Origin: Spongiactinospora rosea
GTDB lineage: Bacteria > Actinomycetota > Actinomycetes > Streptosporangiales > Streptosporangiaceae
Length of the DNA: 64,000 bases
NCBI RefSeq assembly: GCF_003315795.1
Contig: NZ_QMEY01000029.1
Span: 1-64,000, forward strand
Reading direction: 5' to 3'
In this document: piece after piece, positions 9,180 through 18,255 of the stretch
How positions within the stretch are numbered: the stretch's first letter is position 1
Layout of the letters: each line of letters opens with the position of its first letter
Notes under the pieces: model-generated
Told to the model about the DNA's origin: nothing
Database searches by the model: none
The model's input: only the letters and a program-made list of their open reading frames with translations
Made by a program: the position numbers and the translations under genes

Positions 9180-10358
9180 ATGGAGCGACGTCCTGGGGTG
9201 CCCAGGTTGCTGCGGGAGATCAACGATCGGGCCGCCCTGGAGCTGCTGCTGTCCTCTGGTCCCCTCACGCGGGGCCAGATCGGCGAGATGACCGGCCTTT
9301 CCAAGGTGACCGCGTCGCAGACGCTGGCCCGGCTGGAGGAGCGCGGCCTGGTCGAGGTGGTCGGCGAGCTGGCCGGGGGCCGAGGTCCCAACGCCGCCCT
9401 GTACGCGGTGGTCGCCTCCTCGGCGTACGTCGCGGGGCTCGACGTCGGCCCGGAGAGCGTCACCACGGCCGTCGCCGACATCCACGGCGACATCGTGGCC
9501 GAGGTGACCGTGACGCCCGACGGCCATGAGGATCCGGTGGCCGTGGTGCACAGCGGTGTGGTCAAGGCGTGCCGTTCGGCGAAGGTGTCGCTGGCCAAGC
9601 TGCGCGGGGTCGTGATCGGCACGCCGGGCGTGGTCGACCCGCGCAGCGGCGACGTGCGGTTCTCCTTCGACCTTCCGGGCTGGCACGAGGGCATCCACGA
9701 GGCGCTGGCGCGCGACCTGCGCCGCGAGGTCGTCATCGAGAACGACGTCAACCTCGCCGCGGTCGCCGAGTACGCGGGCGGCGCGGCGCGCGAGGCCGAC
9801 GACTTCGTGCTCGTCTGGGTGGGCCGCGGGCTCGGCTTGGCCGTCATGCTGGGCGGGCGGCTGCACCGCGGCCGCTCGGGCAGCGCCGGTGAGATCGGCT
9901 ACCTGCCGGTGCCGGGGGTGCCGCTGGCGGAGGACGTCCGGGCCATTCCCGGCCGGCTGCCCTCGCTGGCGGGCGGCCTGCAGTCGCTGGTCAGCGTGGA
10001 GGCGGTGACCGAGCTGGCCGAGACGTACGGCTTCACCGGCTCCCGGCAGGCCGAGTGCGTGGCGGCGGCGGTGAAGGCGGGGCCGGAGGGCGAGCCGCTG
10101 CTCGACGAGATCGCCGCCAGGCTCGCGCTGGGGGTCGCCTCGGTGTGCGTGGTGCTCGATCCCGGCCTGGTGGTCCTGGGCGGCGATGTGAGCCGTGCGG
10201 GCGGCACGGCGCTGTCCTCCCGCGTGGAGGAGGCGGTCGCGCGGATCTGCCCCATTCGTCCCCAGGTGGTGCCGAGCGAGCAGACCGGTAACCCGGTGCT
10301 GCGCGGGGCCGTCCTGGCGGCGTTGGAGCGTGCCCGCGAGGAGGTCTTCTCTTCCTAG
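9180..10358 (+). CDS. ROK-family transcriptional repressor 1
   Basis: About 392 residues: an N-terminal winged helix (RPGVPRLLREINDRAALELL, recognition helix SKVTASQTLARLE) and a C-terminal ROK sugar-sensing domain with ENDVNLAAVAEY and the LGGRLHRG loop. The zinc motif CxCGxxGCxE of ROK kinases is missing, so it is a sensor, not a kinase. The start was placed by analogy with the paralogue downstream of the ABC genes, which begins at the same motif; ATGs at 9114, 9141 and 9174 are alternatives. It is convergent with a GH3 gene. The likely ligand is an amino sugar or derived oligosaccharide. Confidence 0.85.
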   Translation: MERRPGVPRLLREINDRAALELLLSSGPLTRGQIGEMTGLSKVTASQTLARLEERGLVEVVGELAGGRGPNAALYAVVASSAYVAGLDVGPESVTTAVADIHGDIVAEVTVTPDGHEDPVAVVHSGVVKACRSAKVSLAKLRGVVIGTPGVVDPRSGDVRFSFDLPGWHEGIHEALARDLRREVVIENDVNLAAVAEYAGGAAREADDFVLVWVGRGLGLAVMLGGRLHRGRSGSAGEIGYLPVPGVPLAEDVRAIPGRLPSLAGGLQSLVSVEAVTELAETYGFTGSRQAECVAAAVKAGPEGEPLLDEIAARLALGVASVCVVLDPGLVVLGGDVSRAGGTALSSRVEEAVARICPIRPQVVPSEQTGNPVLRGAVLAALERAREEVFSS

Positions 10359-10382
10359 AGGGCCCTACACGGACGGGGCCCT
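10359..10382. terminator. Inverted repeat between convergent ROK1 and GH3 genes
   Basis: Perfect 7-base arms AGGGCCC and GGGCCCT around a 10-base loop, overlapping the stop codon of the GH3 gene. There is no U-tract, as is common in high-GC actinobacteria. It could act in both directions. The same bases also form an imperfect 16-base tandem repeat. Confidence 0.4.
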
Positions 10383-11898
10383 ACGCGGACTGGCCGGCGG
10401 TCCTGCCGGACAGCACTTCGGCCGCGGCGGTGCCGCATGCCCGAGATGACCCGAAGGTCGCGATGTGGTGCGCGCCAGGCGTGGACGGGCCCGGCCGGCC
10501 CATCTCCACGATCACGGCGTCCGGACGGTGGGAGAGCACGGTCTCGATGGCCGCGGCCACCCAGCCGTGCCTGGCGGCGTCGCGGCAGGCGACCACCAGC
10601 GGCCGGCCCAGCGCGAACGCGATCTCGAAGCCCAGCAGCCCGGCCTGCCCCGGGTCCAGGCGGACCGCCGTGGTGCCCGGCATGAGCGCCGCGAGCGGCC
10701 CGGCGACCCCCCAGCCGGTGCTGCGGTCCACCGCCAGGCTGGTGACCGAGTTCAGTTCGATGACGTGCGGCGGTACGGCCAGCGGGAGCGGCCCCGCGTG
10801 CTCCTTGGAGGTCACCCGCACGGCCCTGCGCGCCGCGGCGACCCCGATGCCCGGCTCCGCGCCTCCGCAGCCCTGACGCGGCACGGCGGCCCAGGCGGCC
10901 AGCGCCCGCACCCGGGCGGCGGCCTCGGCCAGCCGCTCCTCGGGCAGCGTGCCCTCGCGCACCGCGCCCACGATCGCGTTGCGCAGCATGTCCACCAGCC
11001 CGGGGGAGGTGTTCTCACCGCCCACGCAGATGACGTCGGCGCCCGCGGCCAGCGCCCGCACGGCGGTCATGCCGAGGCCGTAGCGCAGCGACAGGGAGGG
11101 CATCTCGATGCCGTCGGTGACGATCAGGCCCTCGAAGCCGAGTTCGCCGCGGAGCAGGTCGGTGAGGATGCGCGTGCTCATCGTGGCGGGCCAGTGCGGG
11201 TCGAGCGCGGGGACGAGCAGGTGCCCGGTCATGATCGAGCGCACGCCCGCCCGGATGGCGGTCCGGAACGGCGAGAGCGCGACCCTGGCCAGCTCACCGG
11301 CCGAGGCGGTGACCGCGGGCAGGTCGTCGTGGGAGTCGACGGTCGTACCGCCGTGCCCCGGGAAGTGCTTGGCGCAGGCGGCCACCCCCGCCTCCTGGAG
11401 GCCGGTGACCCATGCGCGGGTGTGCCGGGCGACCAGCCACGGGTCGCCGCCGAAGGCCCGCGTGCCGACGACCGGGTTGTCGGCGTAGTTGACGTCGGCC
11501 ACGGGGGCGTAGTTGAGCGTGATGCCCGCTCGGGCGAGCGCGCCGCCGACGTCGCGCGCCACCGCCTCGGTGAGGCCGGGGTCGTCCACCGCGCCGAGCG
11601 CCAGGCTGCCGGGCCGCGAGCTGCCCGCCGCCACCTCCAGCCGGGTGACGTCACCGGCCTCCTCGTCGGTGGCGATGACGATCTCGGGGTTTTCCGCTCG
11701 CAGGGCCGCGGTGAGTCTGGCAAGCTGGTCCGGACCGGTGATGTTCCGGGCGAAAAGCGTGACGCCGCCGAGCCCTAAGCCCAGGCGGCGCCGGATCCAG
11801 TCGGGTGGGGTGGTGCCGATGAACCCTGGTTGCAGTACACAGTCGGCGAGTCGTGCCAGGTCGGCGCTCGCGACGTCTCGGGCGGTCTCGATGGTCAT
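10381..11898 (-). CDS. Glycoside hydrolase family 3, NagZ-like beta-N-acetylhexosaminidase (copy 1)
   Basis: A 505-residue GH3 enzyme. The signature KHFPGHGGTTVDSH (from Lys177) is the NagZ substrate/His-Asp loop, and VTDGIEM holds the probable nucleophile Asp. A second, non-catalytic-looking domain fills the C-terminal third. NagZ removes GlcNAc from muropeptides or chitooligosaccharides, giving a retained-configuration sugar. No signal peptide is seen, so it probably acts in the cytoplasm on imported sugars. ATG with GGAGAC upstream fixes the start. A ROK-type operator lies about 85-95 bases upstream. Confidence 0.87.
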   Translation of the reverse strand: MTIETARDVASADLARLADCVLQPGFIGTTPPDWIRRRLGLGLGGVTLFARNITGPDQLARLTAALRAENPEIVIATDEEAGDVTRLEVAAGSSRPGSLALGAVDDPGLTEAVARDVGGALARAGITLNYAPVADVNYADNPVVGTRAFGGDPWLVARHTRAWVTGLQEAGVAACAKHFPGHGGTTVDSHDDLPAVTASAGELARVALSPFRTAIRAGVRSIMTGHLLVPALDPHWPATMSTRILTDLLRGELGFEGLIVTDGIEMPSLSLRYGLGMTAVRALAAGADVICVGGENTSPGLVDMLRNAIVGAVREGTLPEERLAEAAARVRALAAWAAVPRQGCGGAEPGIGVAAARRAVRVTSKEHAGPLPLAVPPHVIELNSVTSLAVDRSTGWGVAGPLAALMPGTTAVRLDPGQAGLLGFEIAFALGRPLVVACRDAARHGWVAAAIETVLSHRPDAVIVEMGRPGPSTPGAHHIATFGSSRACGTAAAEVLSGRTAGQSA

Positions 11899-11982
11899 CG
11901 TGTCTCCGTCTCCGTGACGCGAGGGGCGGCGGCCATGTTCCGGCCGCATCACCTGTTTAGCATCGACTCCCCTATTAAACAA

Positions 11983-11994
11983 GAAACTTTACTA
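11983..11994 (-). promoter_or_regulatory. Putative ROK operator upstream of GH3 copy 1
   Basis: On the plus strand GAAACTTTACTA, within AAACAAGAAACTTTACTAAC, an AT-rich imperfect palindrome. It lies between the two GH3 genes, upstream of copy 1 and just past the stop of copy 2. It differs at two positions from the site upstream of ROK1. Confidence 0.55.
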
Positions 11995-12029
11995 ACAAAT
12001 ATCTGCCGAGGCCCTTGTCAAGGCATGTG

Positions 12030-13523
12030 TCAGGATGTCGTCGCGGCCTTGACGAGGCCCGGGAAGAGGAGCTCGGCAGCGGCCTGGGCGTTGGGCCGCG
12101 CGGCCCCGTACGTCGCGATGTAGACCGCGCTGCCGGGACGCCAGACGGGCAGCCCCATCTCCACGACGGCGGCGTCCGGGCGGGCCGCCACCAGCGCCGC
12201 CATCAGGGCCCGGCTCGACTCGTGCCGGTGGGCGTCCTTGGTCACGATCACCAGTGAGCGGTCTTTGGCGCGTTCCAGGAGGGATTCCGGCCCGTCCTCG
12301 CCAGGGGTGACCCGGACGACCTCGGCGGCCCGCAGCCAGGGCGCGAACCCCCACGGCACCTCGCCCACCGCGATGGTCGGCGGCGTCTCCAGCTCCACGA
12401 CCAGCGGATCGACCGGCGCCTGCGGCGTTCCGGTGAAGCTGAGCGCGCGCCGGGCCGCGGCCAGGCCGACGACCTGCCCGCCGGGCGCCGCGGACCGGGG
12501 CTCGGCGAACCACGCGTGCAGCGCGGCCACGCGCGCGGCCGACTCCGCCAGCCGCTCGACCGGCAGGCGGCCCTCCTGGGCGGCCTCGGCGATGCCCGCG
12601 ATGACCGCGCGGACGTCGTCATAGGTCGGCAGCGGGCCGAGGCAGAGCAGGTCGGCGCCGGCGGCCAGGGACATCGCCGCGCCACCGGCCAGGCCGTAGG
12701 CGTCGGTGATCGCCCGCATGTCCAGCGCGTCGGAGACGATCACGCCGCCGAAGCCCAGCTCCTCGCGGAGCAGGCCGGTCAGCGCGGCGGAGGACAGCGT
12801 GGCGGGCGCGTCGCCGGTCAGTACGGGCACCCGGACGTGGGCGGTCATCACGGACCTGGCCCCCGCCTCGATCGCCGCCCGGAACGGCACCAGCTCACGC
12901 GCGCGAAGCACGTCGAGTCCGGCGTCCACCAGCGGGATCTCCAGGTGGGAGTCCTGCAGGGTGGCGCCGTGCCCGGGGAAGTGCTTGACGCAGGCGGCGA
13001 CTCCGGCCGCCTGCAGCCCCTCGACGGCGGCCACGGTGTGCCTGGCCACCAGCGTGGGGTCGTTGCCGAAGGCGCGGGTGCCGATCACGGGGTTGTCGTC
13101 GGCGGTGTTCACGTCGGCGTCCGGCGCCATGTTCAGGTTGATGCCGCACAGGGCCAGTTCACCGGCGATCGCGTGGTAGACCTCGCGGGTGAGCCCCACG
13201 TCGTCCACCGCGCCCAGTGCGGCGTTGCCCGGGTAGGGGCTTCCGGTGTGGTAGGCGAGCCGGGTGACGTCGCCGCCTTCCTCGTCCAGGGAGATCACCA
13301 GGTCACCGGCTTCACGCAGGCGGCCGGTCAGCGCCGCGAGCTGCGTCGCGTCGGCCACGTTGAAGCCGAACAGGGTGACGCCGCCGAGGCCGCGCTCGGC
13401 CTCGGTCAGCACCCACTCGGGGACGGTGGTGCCCTGGAAGGCGACGAGCAGGGTGCCGGCGGCCAGGCGGTACAGCTCCCGGTCGATCGGCCCGGTCGGG
13501 CGGCTCGCGGAGTTTTCGGGCAT
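12030..13523 (-). CDS. Glycoside hydrolase family 3, NagZ-like beta-N-acetylhexosaminidase (copy 2)
   Basis: A 497-residue paralogue of the neighbouring GH3 enzyme with the same two-part layout. KHFPGHGATLQDSH (from Lys180) and VSDALDM mark the active site; SDALDM is closer to classical NagZ than copy 1. No signal peptide is visible. The ATG has GTAGGAG at good spacing. It lies 111 bases downstream of the two permease genes on the same strand, so it probably belongs to the ABC transporter operon, whereas copy 1 has its own operator. The two copies may process different linkages. Confidence 0.88.
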   Translation of the reverse strand: MPENSASRPTGPIDRELYRLAAGTLLVAFQGTTVPEWVLTEAERGLGGVTLFGFNVADATQLAALTGRLREAGDLVISLDEEGGDVTRLAYHTGSPYPGNAALGAVDDVGLTREVYHAIAGELALCGINLNMAPDADVNTADDNPVIGTRAFGNDPTLVARHTVAAVEGLQAAGVAACVKHFPGHGATLQDSHLEIPLVDAGLDVLRARELVPFRAAIEAGARSVMTAHVRVPVLTGDAPATLSSAALTGLLREELGFGGVIVSDALDMRAITDAYGLAGGAAMSLAAGADLLCLGPLPTYDDVRAVIAGIAEAAQEGRLPVERLAESAARVAALHAWFAEPRSAAPGGQVVGLAAARRALSFTGTPQAPVDPLVVELETPPTIAVGEVPWGFAPWLRAAEVVRVTPGEDGPESLLERAKDRSLVIVTKDAHRHESSRALMAALVAARPDAAVVEMGLPVWRPGSAVYIATYGAARPNAQAAAELLFPGLVKAATTS

Positions 13524-13634
13524 GGCTCGGCTCCTACGGATGGTTCGGAGTGACGGACGGTACGGCAGGCCGGCATGGCGGCTCGCGCCTTGTGGGCCGC
13601 GAGCCGTCAGAGACCGGTGGGAAGGGAGAGGGGA

Positions 13635-14486
13635 TCAGCCCTTGACGGCGCCCGCGACGAGGCCGGAGACCATTCGCCGCTGCACCAGGAGGAAGAACAC
13701 GAGGACCGGGATGGTCATCAGCGTGGACGCGGCCATGATCCCGCCCCAGTCGGTGGAGCGCTGGCCGATGAAGAACTGCAGCGCCCTCGGCATCGTGTAG
13801 TTGCCGGACTCGTTGATCAGTGTCAGCGCGAAGACGAACTCGTTCCACGCCGTGATGAACGAGAAGATGCTGGTCGCGACCAGGCCGGGGGCGACGAGCG
13901 GGAACAGCACCTTCCAGAAGGTGGTGAATCGGGTCGCCCCGTCGATCCATGCCGCCTCCTCCAGATCCTTGGGGACCGCGGCGACGAAGGTGCGCAGCAT
14001 CCACACCGAGAATGGCAGTGTCAGCCCGATGTTGACCACGATGAGGCCGATCAACTGGTCGTACATGCCCAGCCGGCGGACCATCAGGAACAGCGGGATG
14101 AGCAGCGCCTCGGCGGGCACCATCTGCACGATCAGCAGCAGCACCAGGAACGACGTGCGGAACCTGAACCTGAACCGCGCCACGGCGGTCGCCGCCAGCA
14201 GCGCGAAGACCGCCCCGACCAGCACGGTGGTGACCGCGACGATGGCGCTGTTGAACAGGTACGCCCAGATCGAGTGCCCGGCGACACCCTTGGTGAACAC
14301 CCGCTCGACGTGGTCCAGGGTGGGGGAGAGCGGGATCGGCACGAACTCGGTCGTGTAGATCTCGTCGTTCGGCTTGAACGCGGTCGCGACCATCCAGTAC
14401 ACGGGGAAGACCGCGAACAGGAACACCGCGATCGCGCCGGCGTTGAGACCGTACTTGGCAAGGCGCTTGCGCGCGAGTGGCGTCAT
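13635..14486 (-). CDS. Carbohydrate ABC transporter permease (MalG/DasC type)
   Basis: A 283-residue inner-membrane permease with six predicted helices. The EAA loop (EEAAWIDGATRFTTFWKVLFP) contacts the ATPase. The start overlaps the stop of the upstream permease by four bases, showing coupling. It is the third gene of a binding protein-permease-permease set. No ATPase gene is present; actinobacterial sugar importers usually share the distant MsiK ATPase, which I infer here. Confidence 0.92.
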   Translation of the reverse strand: MTPLARKRLAKYGLNAGAIAVFLFAVFPVYWMVATAFKPNDEIYTTEFVPIPLSPTLDHVERVFTKGVAGHSIWAYLFNSAIVAVTTVLVGAVFALLAATAVARFRFRFRTSFLVLLLIVQMVPAEALLIPLFLMVRRLGMYDQLIGLIVVNIGLTLPFSVWMLRTFVAAVPKDLEEAAWIDGATRFTTFWKVLFPLVAPGLVATSIFSFITAWNEFVFALTLINESGNYTMPRALQFFIGQRSTDWGGIMAASTLMTIPVLVFFLLVQRRMVSGLVAGAVKG

Positions 14487-15505
14487 CGGACGTCCTCCGC
14501 TTTGACGATCTGCCGGACGTAGACGAACGTGATCAGCAACAGCACCACGGTGAGCACCACCGCGATGGCCGCGCCGAGGCCCATGTCCGGAGGCGGGCTG
14601 AACGCCTCGATGTAGCTCCACAGCGACAGGTTGAACGCCTCACGCGGCATGTTGGTGCCACCGGCGATCAGGAAGAGCTGGGTGAAGACCTTGAAGTCCC
14701 AGATGATCTGAAGGACGATCAGAACGGAGAAGACCGGCTTCAGCAACGGGAAGGTGATCTTCCCGAACGTCTTGATCCCGGTCGAGCCGTCCACCCTGGC
14801 CGCTTCGTACAGCTCCGACGGGATGCTCTTCAGCCCGGCGAGCACGGAGACCGCCACGAACGGGAACGACGCCCACAGCACCGCCACGACCAGCACCATG
14901 TAGATGGTCAGCGGCTCGTTCAGCCACGGCTGGCCGGACCAGTCGGCGCGGCCGAAGAGCAGCGATGAGAGCCAGTCGGGCAGCAGGTTGAGCGCCCAGT
15001 TGATGATCCCGGAGTCGGCGTCGAACAGCCACTTCCAGATGATCGCCTGCGAGGTGGGCGGCACCGCCCAGGCGGCCATGATGCCCACCACCACGATCGT
15101 GGACATGACCCGGCCGAGCCGGTTGAGCAGCAGCCCCACCAGCGTGCCGACCACCAGGGTGAGCGCCCCCGTCACCACCGCGAAGACCACGGTGTTGCGC
15201 AGGGAGGTCCAGAACAGGTCCGACTGGAGAACCGTGGTGTAGTTCTCGAAGTCGTTCCACTCCGCGGGGACCGGGTTCTTCGGCCTGATCTGCTTCAGTC
15301 CCACCTTCTGGAAGGACATGACGATCATCTGGAACAGGGGGTAGAGCAACAGCGCCGCGATGACCACGAGGCCGGGTATCAAAAGCGCGTAGGGGACCAG
15401 CTTCGGCGACATGCCGCTGGTCCTGCGCGGTGGCCTTCTTCTGGGGCCCCGCGACGGGGCGGAGGGTTCTCCTCCGCCCCGGGCGATGGATCGTGTGTGC
15501 GCCAT
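14483..15505 (-). CDS. Carbohydrate ABC transporter permease (MalF/DasB type)
   Basis: A 340-residue permease with a basic N-terminal tail, six predicted membrane segments and an EAA loop (ELYEAARVDGSTGIKTFGKITFP). Heterodimer partner of the following permease. The ATG lies two bases after the binding-protein stop region, consistent with one operon. An internal ATG (MSPKLVPYALL) would remove 31 residues of tail and is possible. The substrate is inferred from the GH3 and ROK neighbours to be an amino-sugar oligosaccharide. Confidence 0.92.
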   Translation of the reverse strand: MAHTRSIARGGGEPSAPSRGPRRRPPRRTSGMSPKLVPYALLIPGLVVIAALLLYPLFQMIVMSFQKVGLKQIRPKNPVPAEWNDFENYTTVLQSDLFWTSLRNTVVFAVVTGALTLVVGTLVGLLLNRLGRVMSTIVVVGIMAAWAVPPTSQAIIWKWLFDADSGIINWALNLLPDWLSSLLFGRADWSGQPWLNEPLTIYMVLVVAVLWASFPFVAVSVLAGLKSIPSELYEAARVDGSTGIKTFGKITFPLLKPVFSVLIVLQIIWDFKVFTQLFLIAGGTNMPREAFNLSLWSYIEAFSPPPDMGLGAAIAVVLTVVLLLITFVYVRQIVKAEDVR

Positions 15506-15507
15506 GG

Positions 15508-16851
15508 TTACTGCTGGTTCAGGATCTCTTCGAGTTCCTTGTTGGCGGCGGTGAGGGCCGCGTCGACGTCCTTCTCCCCCTTGATCACCGCGCGCGCCGC
15601 GTTCTGCAGCACGGCCTTGGTGTCATTGGCCTCGGCCCACTGCGGGTCGGCGGGGAAGCCCTTGGCGACCTTGAAGGTCTCCGCGAACGCCTTCTGCGCC
15701 GGGTCGTTGGCGTACTCGGCGAGGGCGTCGGGGTAGAGGGGGAGCAGGCCGTTCTCCTTGGCGTACCGGCCGCCGAACTCCTGGCCCGCGGCGAGCTTGA
15801 CGTACTCCGCGGCGAGCTCGGGGTTCTCGGTGTCCTTCCAGACGGCGATGTCGTTGCCGCCCTGGAACGCCGGAGCCGGGCCGGTGCCCTCCTTGTTGGG
15901 GATGGAGAAGAAGGCCATCTGGTCGGCCTTGATCTTGCCCTTGCTCTGCTCCTCGATGGAGGCGATGTCCCAGCCGCCGGTGACGAACATGCCGACCTTG
16001 CCCGCGGCGAAGCGCTGCGCGATCTCGATCGAGTTCAGGTTCAGGCGGGACTTACCGGACACGCCCTCCTTGGCCACCAGGTCGGTGTAGAACTGGAAGC
16101 CCTCCTTGAAGGCCGGGTCGGTCAGCTTGCCGACCCACTTGCCGCCCTCGAAGGCGGCGAAGTCGCCACCCGCCGACCACACGAACGGCGAGAGCGACAT
16201 GTTGGCGTCCGAACCGCCGTTGAAGGCGAGGCCGTCGACGTCGGAGCCCTTCTCCTTCTGGATCTTCTTGGCGGCCGCGATCAGCTCGTCCCAGGTCTTG
16301 GGCTCCTCGATCTTCAGCTCGCTGAACCAGTCCTTGCGGTAGAGAACGGCGCGAGTGCCGCCGCCCCACGGCACGGCGTAGATCTTGCCGTCGATCGTCT
16401 CGTAGCCCCACAGGTTCTGCGGGATCTGCTGGAAGTCCGCGGTGCTCTTGGCGACCTCGGTGATGTCGGCGAGGGCCTCCTGGGCCACCCAGGCGGACAC
16501 CTGGTCGTTGCCGAACTCGGTGACGTCCGGGCCCTCGCCGCTGGCGAGCGCGGCCGTCCACTTCTTCTGGGAGTCCGGCCACGGCACCCAGGTCAGCTCG
16601 ACCTTGGCGCCGGTCTGCTGCTCGAACTTGCCGTTGAGGTCGTTCATGTACTTCTCGAAGACCTCGTTGGGCGCCCCGAGGCGCCAAACCTTCAGCGTCT
16701 TGCCCGCGAACTGCGGCCCGGACGCGGAGGAGGCGGCCTCGGACGGCGTCTTCTCCGCCTGGGTACCGCCGCTGCCGCTGCTACAGGCGGCGACACTCAG
16801 AGCAAGCACGGCGGACGTCGCGGTCGCAACCGTGATCTTTGAGATTCTCAC
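15508..16851 (-). CDS. Sugar-binding lipoprotein of ABC transporter (family 1)
   Basis: A 447-residue extracellular solute-binding protein. The N-terminus is a lipoprotein signal with lipobox LSVAAC (Cys23), followed by a Ser/Gly/Thr-rich spacer. The mature part has features of the MalE/DasA group (KTLKVWRLG, GEGPDVTEFGNDQV, YAVPWGGGTRAVLYRKDWF). GTG start preceded by AAGGGAG. First gene of the operon, divergent from ROK2, with a perfect palindromic operator between them. It is expected to bind a sugar at the outer face and deliver it to the two permeases. Confidence 0.93.
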   Translation of the reverse strand: MRISKITVATATSAVLALSVAACSSGSGGTQAEKTPSEAASSASGPQFAGKTLKVWRLGAPNEVFEKYMNDLNGKFEQQTGAKVELTWVPWPDSQKKWTAALASGEGPDVTEFGNDQVSAWVAQEALADITEVAKSTADFQQIPQNLWGYETIDGKIYAVPWGGGTRAVLYRKDWFSELKIEEPKTWDELIAAAKKIQKEKGSDVDGLAFNGGSDANMSLSPFVWSAGGDFAAFEGGKWVGKLTDPAFKEGFQFYTDLVAKEGVSGKSRLNLNSIEIAQRFAAGKVGMFVTGGWDIASIEEQSKGKIKADQMAFFSIPNKEGTGPAPAFQGGNDIAVWKDTENPELAAEYVKLAAGQEFGGRYAKENGLLPLYPDALAEYANDPAQKAFAETFKVAKGFPADPQWAEANDTKAVLQNAARAVIKGEKDVDAALTAANKELEEILNQQ

Positions 16852-17013
16852 TTGGGTTTCTCCCTTCCCGGCTTCGCGTCGGGGGTCGCGCGTTCGGGGG
16901 TGCGGGCCCTGGCAGACCACCCCGCACCAGGTCGATGGCGACCTCGGACGGTCGGCGCTGTGACATCCCGAGGCGGGATCACTTGCCTGCGGGGTGACTC
17001 TCGCTAAACTAAC

Positions 17014-17027
17014 AAGAAAGTTTCTTA
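17014..17027. promoter_or_regulatory. Palindromic ROK operator in the ABC transporter/ROK2 divergent promoter
   Basis: AAGAAA, a central G, then TTTCTT: a perfect odd palindrome, followed by a run of A. The core GAAAGTTTCTTA matches the motif found at the other four promoters. It lies 46 bases from the ROK2 start and about 165 from the binding-protein start, so it could repress both directions. Confidence 0.65.
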
Positions 17028-17072
17028 AAAAAAACGCTCGTTAGCGTATCGTGACGAGAGGGGGGCCGATCC

Positions 17073-18248
17073 TTGTCCCGACGCCCGGGAACACCTCGGT
17101 TGCTGCGCCAGTTGAACGACCGCGCCGCACTGGAGCTCCTGCTCTCCGACGGCCCGCTCACCCGCGCCGAACTGGGTGAGCGAACCGGACTTTCCAAGGT
17201 TACGGCCGGACAGCTTCTCGCGCGCCTGGAGGGGCGCGGATTGGTGGCTCCGGTCGGCGAACAGGCGGGCGGCCGCGGCCCCAACGCGGCCCTGTACGGC
17301 GTGGTGCCCTCCAGCGCGTACGTGGCCGGCCTGGTGGTCCTCCCCGACCGCGTAACCGCAGGTGTCGCCGACATCACCGGCGAACTGATCGCCCAGATCG
17401 CGGTCGATCCCAACGGCCACGGCGACCCGGTCAGGATCGTGCACAACGCCCTGCAGCGGGTCTGCCAGACCGCGCGGGTGTCCATGGCCCAACTGCGCGC
17501 CTGTGTGATAGGAACCAGGGGCGTGGTCGATCCGCACACCGGAGACGTGCGGTTCTCCTTCGACCTGCCGTCCTGGCACGAGGGCGTGCTGGCCGCGCTG
17601 AGCGCGAGCCTGCGCCGGCCCGTGGTCATCGAGAACGACGTCAACCTCGCGGTGATTGCGGAGCGTGAGCACGGGGCCGCTCGCGGTCTGTCGGACTTCG
17701 TACTGGTCTGGGCCGGCATCGGCCAGGGCCTCGGCGTGATGTTCGGCGGGCGGCTGCACCGTGGCAGCAGCGGCGGCGCGGGCGAGATCGGCTGGCTGCC
17801 GGTGCCCGGCGAGCCGCTGCCGGTCGATGTCGGCGAGCCTCAGTCCGGGTCCTTCCAGCGCCTGGTGGGCGGGGAGGCCATCGCGGGCCTGGCCGCCGCC
17901 AACGGCCTGACCGGAGAGTCCATCAGCGAGCAGGTCGCCGCCGCCGTGGCCGATCCGAGCGGCGCCAACGGCGACTTCATCGAGGAGATCGCCGGACGGC
18001 TGGCGATCGGCGTCGCCGCGGTGACCGTGGTGCTCGACCCCGGCCTGGTCGTGCTGACCGGGGACGTGGGCAGGTCGGGCGGCAAGGCCCTCGCGGCCCG
18101 GGTCGAGGAGGCCGTGGCGCGCATCTGCCCGAGCCGCCCCCAGGTCAGGGTGACCGAGGTCGAGGGCGACCCGGTACTGCGCGGCGCGCTCCTCGCGGCG
18201 CTGGAGCGCGCCCGCGAGGAGGTCTTCACCAGCACGGTGGACGCCTGA
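17073..18248 (+). CDS. ROK-family transcriptional repressor 2
   Basis: A 391-residue paralogue of ROK1 with the same layout: winged helix (RLLRQLNDRAALELL, recognition helix SKVTAGQLLARLE) and ROK domain (IENDVNLAVIAE, MFGGRLHRGSSGGAGEIG). It also lacks the zinc-binding cysteine motif. The recognition helix differs from ROK1 at only two positions, so both probably read the same operators. It starts with TTG shortly after a GAGAGGGGGG stretch. Divergent from the ABC operon and convergent with the biosynthetic operon that follows. Probable regulator of sugar uptake and perhaps of the NRPS genes. Confidence 0.87.
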   Translation: MSRRPGTPRLLRQLNDRAALELLLSDGPLTRAELGERTGLSKVTAGQLLARLEGRGLVAPVGEQAGGRGPNAALYGVVPSSAYVAGLVVLPDRVTAGVADITGELIAQIAVDPNGHGDPVRIVHNALQRVCQTARVSMAQLRACVIGTRGVVDPHTGDVRFSFDLPSWHEGVLAALSASLRRPVVIENDVNLAVIAEREHGAARGLSDFVLVWAGIGQGLGVMFGGRLHRGSSGGAGEIGWLPVPGEPLPVDVGEPQSGSFQRLVGGEAIAGLAAANGLTGESISEQVAAAVADPSGANGDFIEEIAGRLAIGVAAVTVVLDPGLVVLTGDVGRSGGKALAARVEEAVARICPSRPQVRVTEVEGDPVLRGALLAALERAREEVFTSTVDA

Positions 18249-18255
18249 GGCGGCC

